64,000 nucleotides of DNA from CBDFKS01 sp965248905 (lineage in GTDB: Bacteria > Chloroflexota > Dehalococcoidia > Lucifugimonadales > JAGWBF01): positions 372,001 through 436,000 of the forward strand of contig CBDFKS010000007.1 of NCBI GenBank assembly GCA_965248905.1. Direction: 5' to 3'. Positions 58,085 to 64,000 of the stretch are shown here, one piece after another. The translations under genes were made by a program, and so were the position numbers. Numbering within the stretch: the first letter of the stretch is position 1; each line of letters begins with the position of its first letter. Below the pieces are notes generated by a model that saw only the letters and a list, made by a program, of their open reading frames with translations, ran no database searches and was not told the DNA's origin.

Positions 58085-61000
58085 TTGAGGTGTAGTGTGG
58101 CTCCCGGGGCAAAAATTCTGGGCAGGCTAACTTCTTGGTACCCAGGCCTCAGACTGAATCCCCTGATTCTACTAGCTTCCGCTTTCGCGTTAGCCTTCTT
58201 CATTGGAGCCTGCGGTGGTTCTGAGAACGCGCCTACAGCGATCTTGGTTCCCAGCGTTACCGGTGGCCAATCGCCTCTCAGTGTAAGTTTCACCAACGGT
58301 TCCGCGAATGCCAGGGAGTATGAGTGGAACTTTGGAGATGGGACCGGCGCAGCCACCGGTAACACCGAGCCGGTGACCCATCAGTACACGAAAGCCGGCA
58401 ATTACACCGTTACCCTGACGGCCGTAGGGGAAGGCAACCCTCCTCCTATTACCTCAGCTACGGTCGAAGTGAAGGTGGAAGCTGGCGAACTGTCCACGGT
58501 GACAGTCGAACCTGCTATGGCTTCCATGGCGGTAACGGAGGAGCAAACCTTCACTGCGACGGCTCTGGACCAGTACGATAACCCTATTCCAGGGCTGAAC
58601 TATGTCTTCAGCTCGAACCGCCAGGCAGGGCGAATTGATAATGCCGGCAGGTTTATAGCCGGTACCCGCACAGGAACATACAATGACGCCATAACGGTTG
58701 CTGTTATTCAAGGGTCCGTAAGCCGAATTGCCACAGCCACCGTAGTTACTCAGCCGGGACTCCTGGACAGCGTTCTCCTGGACCCGACATCCCCTGCCAT
58801 AGCCGTTGACCGGGAGCATCGGTTCGTTGCCACCGGATTAGACCGGTACGGTAATCCCATACCCGGGCTCACATTCAACTTTGAGGTTAACCAACAGGCT
58901 GGCTTTATTGATGATGGTGGAAGATTCATAGCAGGTACTCAAGCCGGGGTTTATGATGGCGCGGTCACCGTGGAGGCGATCCAGGGAGCGATCTCTCGCC
59001 AAACCACAGCTCAAGTCACGGTTTCGCCGGGCCCCTTAGACCGGGTGGGTATGGAGTCAACCACTCCATCGGTAGAGGTCACGGGGGAAATGCTTTTCGT
59101 AGCGACCGCCCGCGACCGGTACAACAACCCCATAACAGGCTTAAGTTTCGATTTCCAAGCCGATCGAGACGCCGGGCGGATTGATAGCGATGGGAGATTC
59201 ACAGCTGGTACAAAAGTAGGAATATTCTTGGATGCGGTTACGGTGCAGGTTTCTCAGGGTCCTCTCACTAAAGTCGCCAATGCCGATGCCACCATTAAGC
59301 CCGGACCTCTTCATCGTGTGCTTTTCCAGTCGGATAAAGTGAGCGTTGGTGTCACTGAACGACACTCATTTATTCCCAGGGCTCTTGATGAGCACAGCAA
59401 CCCGATTCCCGATTTGGTATTTTCGTTTGAGGCTGACCAAAGGGCCGGCCATATCGGCGATTCCGGAGTGTTTACCGCGGGATCTAGGACAGGTCGGTAC
59501 GAAAACTCGGTATCAGCGCAAGTGACTCAAGGCATGGTCACCAGGTCCGCCATGGCCACGACGAACATTTTGGCAGGGCATCTGGACAAGGTCATGATAG
59601 AACCCGCTCGGCCGACAGTGGCTGTTACCAAGGGACAACAGTTCACCGCTGTAGCCTTCGATCGATATGGCAATATGATACCGGACCTGACCTACAGTTT
59701 TCGGTCCAATGAGCGGGTCGGTCATGTCGACAGCGCGGGCAACTACGTCGCCGGAACCACTGCCGGTAGCTTCGAAAACGCGGTGACTGTAGAGGTGACC
59801 CAGGGCGATGTCACCGCCACCGCTGTGGCTTCGGTGGTGCTGGAACATGGGCCGTTGCACAGCGCTCGTGTAAATCCCGACGCCTTGACTCTAGACATAG
59901 GTCAAAGTCAAGGGTTAACCGCCGAGGCTGCAGATATCTACGGCAATCCTATTCCAGAGGCCGAGACATTTTGGGAGGTGTTGCCTGTGGCCGGGACTAT
60001 AGTCGGCGATGGCGTCGTCACGGCCGGGACTAACACGGGCACCTATGGCGATGCTGTGAGGCTGATTGCGGTCCTGGGGCAGGATTCTATTCAAGCCACC
60101 GCCTCAGTGACGGTGACTCCAGGCATCCTACATGCTTTATCGATTGATCCTGTTACCGAAGTTGCTGCTGGAGCGACCCGGCAGCTGGAAGCCGTGGCTA
60201 CGGACGAATACGGTAATCCTGTCCCTGACGTGGTGGTTACGTGGGGAATGGTCGATTCGGACGCCGGTTCAATTACACCGACTGGCCTGCTGACGGCTGG
60301 AGAGGTGGCTGGGTTGTATGATAGCGCCGTCAACGCCAGCGTCGTTCAGGGCGGTTACGTTACTGGCGATTCGGTAACAATAGTAGTGTCTCCAGGTGCC
60401 CTTGAGCAGCTAGTTATAGCACCCGATCAATTGGATATAGGCATGGAGCAGACTCAACAATTCGTGGCTGTAGGAGCGGACGTCTACGGTAACCGAATTC
60501 AAGGGCTGGATATTACTTGGAGCGTTGAGACCGGCGGCGGTACTATAGACAGCGGGGGTCTCTTTACGGCAGGGGCGCTGCCTGCAATGTATAACAAGAC
60601 AGTGAGGGCTTCCGCTACCCAGGGAGACAGCACGCGGTCTGCAGACGCGACCGTAACCGTGGAGCCCGATCGCATCGCGTTTATCTCTGACCGCCTAGAC
60701 AACCAGTTCGACATATACATTATGAACGTTGATGGTGGGGATGTGCGGCGCTTAACTGACAACGTGGGATTCTCTCCTACGTGGTCCCCGGACGGTCGTC
60801 GTCTGGCCTACTATTTCTGCTTTGTGGATGAGCGTTTCTGCTTGACTGCACTTATCAACGATGACCGTTCTTGGAGGTATCTGGTTTCCGAGGATGACGC
60901 CGATAGCCCATCTTGGTCCCCGGATGGTTCGAAAATAGCCTTCACATCTTACCGCGACGGAAACCGAGAGCTCTACGTGATGGATGTGGATGGAGGTAAC

Positions 61001-62116
61001 GCGACTCGCCTCACCGATACGGCAGCCGCCGAATCTGATCCCGCATGGTCTCCCGATGGAACGAGGATAGCTTTTGTAACACGGCGAGATGGGAACCATG
61101 AAATTTACGTAATGAACTCTGACGGGAGTTCGCAGACCCGGCTGACCAACAATGGAGCCGCTGATACCATTCCTGCCTGGTCTCCCGATGGAAGTCAGAT
61201 ACTCTTTAGCTCGGACATAGATGGGGATTTTGAGATATACCTCATGGATGCCGACGGCATGAATGTACGACAGCTTACATCCAGCCCTCTGTTCGACGGC
61301 AACACTTCGTGGTCCTCCGACGGAACACAGATACTGTTCAACAGCAGGCGAGACGGCACGGAAGACGTGGAAGAGGCGAGCGAAATCTACGTCATGAACT
61401 CTGATGGTACGGAGGTCCTGCGGCTCACGACGAATCAAGATATTGACGGAAGCCCTCGGTGGGCGCCACGTAAAAAAGGAGTCGCGGTTAGCGAGGCATC
61501 TGTGGTCATCCCCGACGCCGGCACGCTGCCAACGTTCACTGTACAAGAGGTTACCAGTCAAACACGCGATGCGGTGGTACGCATTGTCACGGATTTGGGG
61601 TCAGGGTCGGGCTTTATTATAGATTCAGTTGGCCTGGTTCTAACGAGCAACCACGTAATAACCGATGCCACTCAGATTACGGTCTTCTTAGACGACGGTT
61701 CTAGCTATCCTGCCACAGTTCGTGGCCGCGACTTAGTTAGAGACTTGGCCGTCTTAAAGATCGATGTTGGCGGTTTACCCACTCTAGACCTGGGAGACCT
61801 GAGTCGCTTGCCGTTGGGCGCGGACGTGCTGGTAGTCGGCTACCCCTTCAGCAGCACGGACCTGACCGTTACACGGGGACTGGCTTCCGCCTTTAAGTCT
61901 GACAGCGGAAGGAACATTATTTGGATGCAGACCGACTCGGCTGTTAATCCGGGTAACAGCGGCGGGCCCCTTCTCGATCTCCGAGGCAATGTAGCCGGAA
62001 TCGTTACGGCAAAGTTTGTGGGGGTGGATATTGAAGGCGTCGGCCTTGCCATATCCTCAAACACCATCAAGCTTTATCTCGAACGGTTAATAGCCGGAGA
62101 GCGTATCGATAGCTGA
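58085..62116 (+). CDS. Giant lipoprotein: PKD, eight Ig-like repeats, TolB-like propeller, HtrA-like protease
   Basis: A 1343-residue exported protein. A signal ends in FIGAC (Cys43), a lipobox. A PKD domain (about 50-131) shows EYEWNFGDGT. Eight Ig-like repeats of about 91 residues (132-860) each have a Y.NPIPGL-type turn and an AG-x-x-x-G-x-Y/F segment. A PD40/TolB-like propeller (861-1126) has repeated WSPDG blades and IYVMNSDG. The C-terminus is a trypsin-like S1C domain with GSGFIID, catalytic His1190 (SNHVI), Asp1220 (RDLAVLK) and Ser1292 (NPGNSGGP); no PDZ follows. Start TTG; later starts are possible. Probably surface-bound; the targets are unknown. Confidence 0.92.
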   Translation: MRCSVAPGAKILGRLTSWYPGLRLNPLILLASAFALAFFIGACGGSENAPTAILVPSVTGGQSPLSVSFTNGSANAREYEWNFGDGTGAATGNTEPVTHQYTKAGNYTVTLTAVGEGNPPPITSATVEVKVEAGELSTVTVEPAMASMAVTEEQTFTATALDQYDNPIPGLNYVFSSNRQAGRIDNAGRFIAGTRTGTYNDAITVAVIQGSVSRIATATVVTQPGLLDSVLLDPTSPAIAVDREHRFVATGLDRYGNPIPGLTFNFEVNQQAGFIDDGGRFIAGTQAGVYDGAVTVEAIQGAISRQTTAQVTVSPGPLDRVGMESTTPSVEVTGEMLFVATARDRYNNPITGLSFDFQADRDAGRIDSDGRFTAGTKVGIFLDAVTVQVSQGPLTKVANADATIKPGPLHRVLFQSDKVSVGVTERHSFIPRALDEHSNPIPDLVFSFEADQRAGHIGDSGVFTAGSRTGRYENSVSAQVTQGMVTRSAMATTNILAGHLDKVMIEPARPTVAVTKGQQFTAVAFDRYGNMIPDLTYSFRSNERVGHVDSAGNYVAGTTAGSFENAVTVEVTQGDVTATAVASVVLEHGPLHSARVNPDALTLDIGQSQGLTAEAADIYGNPIPEAETFWEVLPVAGTIVGDGVVTAGTNTGTYGDAVRLIAVLGQDSIQATASVTVTPGILHALSIDPVTEVAAGATRQLEAVATDEYGNPVPDVVVTWGMVDSDAGSITPTGLLTAGEVAGLYDSAVNASVVQGGYVTGDSVTIVVSPGALEQLVIAPDQLDIGMEQTQQFVAVGADVYGNRIQGLDITWSVETGGGTIDSGGLFTAGALPAMYNKTVRASATQGDSTRSADATVTVEPDRIAFISDRLDNQFDIYIMNVDGGDVRRLTDNVGFSPTWSPDGRRLAYYFCFVDERFCLTALINDDRSWRYLVSEDDADSPSWSPDGSKIAFTSYRDGNRELYVMDVDGGNATRLTDTAAAESDPAWSPDGTRIAFVTRRDGNHEIYVMNSDGSSQTRLTNNGAADTIPAWSPDGSQILFSSDIDGDFEIYLMDADGMNVRQLTSSPLFDGNTSWSSDGTQILFNSRRDGTEDVEEASEIYVMNSDGTEVLRLTTNQDIDGSPRWAPRKKGVAVSEASVVIPDAGTLPTFTVQEVTSQTRDAVVRIVTDLGSGSGFIIDSVGLVLTSNHVITDATQITVFLDDGSSYPATVRGRDLVRDLAVLKIDVGGLPTLDLGDLSRLPLGADVLVVGYPFSSTDLTVTRGLASAFKSDSGRNIIWMQTDSAVNPGNSGGPLLDLRGNVAGIVTAKFVGVDIEGVGLAISSNTIKLYLERLIAGERIDS

Positions 62117-62316
62117 TGCTGATCTTCAACTAGCCAGCGCCCAATCCTCCGAAGACACCTGATTCTCAGGTAACCGGTTGGCCATAGTGAGACTGCCTGG
62201 CACAGACCCCTGACAGGTGTTATCATAGAAACGCGCTGGAACTGGAATCATTGATCACTTTTCATAAAGACAGGATGATAGAAACGAATTCGTATTTCAT
62301 GCGTAGAAAGGAATAG

Positions 62317-63102
62317 ATGAGTAAGTTTCTGGGCAAACTGGAAAAGATTAGTCGTGGGGTCACCACCCCTTTAGGATTCGGTAATGCGGCCCGTCCCGAG
62401 AAGGTGGCTTCCATGGCTCTGGTGGGCATGATCTCGGGAACCAAGAAAGCAACTGAGAAAGCGGCTCTCCTTGCCAAAATCGGCGCCGATGGTGCTTTGA
62501 TAGATGGCATAGATATAGATGAAGTGCCAGATGACTTCACCAAAGCTCTCGACAAAGTTCCTTGGGGAATTCGAATGCAAGGTCTAGAGGCCAAACATGC
62601 CACCACCTGTAAAGAGAAGGGATGTGATTTCCTTGCCTTCGAGCCGGACAAGGCGGCTCTGACGGCCCTTGAAGACGAAGATACTGGATATGTCTTGTGT
62701 ATAGAGCCTGATATGGATGAGAAATTTCTCCGTGCTATCGAAGACCTTCCGATAGATGTGGTTCTCTTGTCCGCCAAGGCCATGGAGCCTCCCCTTACGG
62801 TTCAGGATCTGATCACCATAAGCTCAGTGCGCGGTGCCTTTAGCAAATATCTATTGCTGGATGTGCCGGGTGATCTCAGCACCGGGGAGCTGGAAGGGCT
62901 GCGAAACATAGGCGTGGACGGCCTGGTGGTGAATGCGAGTTCCTTGTCGGCAAAGGCACTTGAGGAGCTGAGAGACCGACTTTTGGCGCTACCAAAAAAG
63001 GCCCGCAACAGATCAACGAAGCCCGATGCCGTGCTTCCGCGTGGTGCCTATGGCTTTCAAAGTGCTTCCCCCGCTGAAGAGGAAGAAGATGACGATTACT
63101 AG
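62317..63102 (+). CDS. Conserved hypothetical, possible TIM-barrel-like protein
   Basis: A 261-residue soluble protein, not recognised. Repeated beta-alpha units are suggested: KIGADGALIDGIDIDEV, KGCDFLAFEPDKAAL, PIDVVLLSAKAME, SKYLLLDVPGDLSTGEL, NIGVDGLVVNASSLSAKAL. This pattern, with acidic loop ends, resembles a barrel lacking visible catalytic signatures. The C-terminus is EEEEDDDY, strongly acidic. The ATG follows AAAGGAATAG. It lies upstream of tyrA with a gap of about 125 bases. Function unknown. Confidence 0.7.
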   Translation: MSKFLGKLEKISRGVTTPLGFGNAARPEKVASMALVGMISGTKKATEKAALLAKIGADGALIDGIDIDEVPDDFTKALDKVPWGIRMQGLEAKHATTCKEKGCDFLAFEPDKAALTALEDEDTGYVLCIEPDMDEKFLRAIEDLPIDVVLLSAKAMEPPLTVQDLITISSVRGAFSKYLLLDVPGDLSTGELEGLRNIGVDGLVVNASSLSAKALEELRDRLLALPKKARNRSTKPDAVLPRGAYGFQSASPAEEEEDDDY

Positions 63103-63151
63103 GTACCGTCTAGATAATTAAACCATCTTCAAAAGCTGTTTCACATTAATT

Positions 63152-63167
63152 GGAGCAGAACTGCTCC
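63152..63167. terminator. Possible hairpin after the hypothetical gene
   Basis: GGAGCAGAACTGCTCC is a perfect 16-bp palindrome (63152-63167). It is followed by TTCGTCTTC, only weakly T-rich, so termination is tentative. Confidence 0.35.
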
Positions 63168-63228
63168 TTCGTCTTCAAACAAGATGAAACCAAACTGCTA
63201 AGCCGTTGGTTAATCGACGGGGTGAGAT

Positions 63229-64000
63229 GTGGATAAAATAGCTATAATCGGCACCGGATATATCGGAACTTCCCTGGGACTGGCAATCAAGCAAGTTGGC
63301 TTGAAAAATGTGGAGATCGTGGGCACGGACCTAGACAGGGGTCGTGCCTCGAACGCCAAGAAGCTGGGTGCCATAGACCAGGTCGTCGGTAATCTACGCA
63401 GCGCGGCGGAGAACGCCGAGATAGTCATCATTGCTACTCCCCTTATGGCCATAAAAGACGTGATGGAGGTGATTGGACCCCGGCTCATGGAGGGGTGTTT
63501 GGTCACCGATACCGCCGGAACGAAAAGCATCGTCATGGAGTGGGCAGAGGAATATCTACCCGAGGGCGCGACCTTTGTCGGGGGTAATCCTATGGTCGGG
63601 AGAGAGGTTGGCAACTCCGACGAACCCAACGCCTCTATATTCCGAAATCGTCCTTATTGCGTCATTCCGCAAAAGGGCGCCAGGCAAGACCGGGTCCGCT
63701 TGCTCACCGACATGATTCAGCAGATCCGCGCCAAGCCCTATTACATAGCATTGGAAGAGCATGACAGCTTTGCTTCAGTAGTGAACGATCTACCCCTGCT
63801 AATGTCAGTGGCCTTAGTGGGCTGCACTTCGAAGAGCCCTTCGTGGGATGACATCGCCCAGATCGCTTCAGCTCAATATGGTAACCTGACCAGCTTGGCG
63901 TCCGGCGATCCCTCCACGGCAAAGGGCGTGTTCGCAGGCGACAACACTTCCATAATCTACTGGATAGACGCATTTATCAAAGAGCTGTACGATATCCGTC
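63229..64000 (+). CDS. tyrA: Prephenate dehydrogenase-like protein, truncated by the window edge
   Basis: The frame starts with GTG at 63229 after GGGGTGAG and remains open to the last base, giving 257 residues so far. The NAD-binding motif is IAIIGTGYIGTSLGLAI, with VGTDLDRGRASNAK after it. Further marks are IVIIATPLMAIKDV, LVTDTAGTKSIVMEW and FVGGNPMVGREVGNS. This is the prephenate/arogenate dehydrogenase layout; a helical domain follows. It would convert prephenate to 4-hydroxyphenylpyruvate for tyrosine. A different NAD-dependent dehydrogenase of this family is possible. Confidence 0.85.
   Translation, partial: MDKIAIIGTGYIGTSLGLAIKQVGLKNVEIVGTDLDRGRASNAKKLGAIDQVVGNLRSAAENAEIVIIATPLMAIKDVMEVIGPRLMEGCLVTDTAGTKSIVMEWAEEYLPEGATFVGGNPMVGREVGNSDEPNASIFRNRPYCVIPQKGARQDRVRLLTDMIQQIRAKPYYIALEEHDSFASVVNDLPLLMSVALVGCTSKSPSWDDIAQIASAQYGNLTSLASGDPSTAKGVFAGDNTSIIYWIDAFIKELYDIR

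Overview
The window looks like a chromosome segment of an uncultured member of the Chloroflexota, most plausibly a Dehalococcoidia or SAR202-like lineage. This is inferred from gene content: LL-diaminopimelate aminotransferase (DapL), archaeal-type phosphoglycerate mutase (ApgM), a PPi-type phosphofructokinase, a MaoC/HadAB-like pair, CaiB-type CoA transferases, a luciferase-like monooxygenase and PIG-L deacetylases. No ribosomal RNA is present to confirm it. Coding is dense and many genes appear to start at TTG or GTG.

Layout. 0-2.1 kb: a DUF433 gene followed directly by an intact IS1182-type insertion sequence. 2.4-13.8 kb (minus strand): a long run of housekeeping genes. In transcription order these are a YrdC/Sua5 threonylcarbamoyl-AMP synthase, rpiB, a degenerate prenyl synthase homologue, pgk, apgM, tpiA, two small paralogous proteins, miaA, dapF, a Uma2 nuclease-like gene, hicB-hicA, dapL and hflX. 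14.0-21.8 kb (plus): guaA and purine genes purD, purE, purB, purC and purS, interspersed with a HAD phosphatase and a DUF3105 membrane protein. 21.8-28.2 kb (minus): a tightly overlapped histidine operon (hisS/hisZ-like, hisG, a phospholipase C-like gene, hisD, hisC, hisB). 28.5-34 kb (minus): two SDR genes, birA, a pair of MaoC-like dehydratase subunits, a PHP phosphoesterase and a two-subunit TPP decarboxylase. 34.0-34.5 kb: RNase P RNA (rnpB), then a CT398-type zinc-ribbon protein.

35.4-39.4 kb (plus): the most unusual locus, a cysteinyl-tRNA synthetase fused to a family 2 glycosyltransferase, followed at once by a PIG-L deacetylase. These three protein classes recall mycothiol biosynthesis (MshC, a glycosyltransferase, MshB). 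39.4-44.0 kb (minus): a 2-oxoacid dehydrogenase E1 alpha, E1 beta, E2 and LipB operon. 44.3-54.3 kb: an accessory catabolic region with an FMN 2-hydroxyacid dehydrogenase carrying a SHOCT tail, a frameshifted NHL lipoprotein, a luciferase-like monooxygenase, a VOC protein, a duplicated CMD protein, two class III CoA transferases, two Rieske proteins, an FmdB zinc ribbon and an amidohydrolase. 54.3-58 kb: a repeat-rich gap, a PPOX-like protein, a Lin0512-type protein, PPi-type phosphofructokinase and a second PIG-L deacetylase. 58.1-62.1 kb: a 1343-residue lipoprotein combining a PKD domain, eight Ig-like repeats, a TolB-like propeller and an HtrA-like protease. The window ends in a prephenate dehydrogenase-like gene that runs off the edge.

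Several small dispersed palindromic repeats recur between genes. One family reaches into the 3' end of dapF and into the P3 arm of RNase P RNA.
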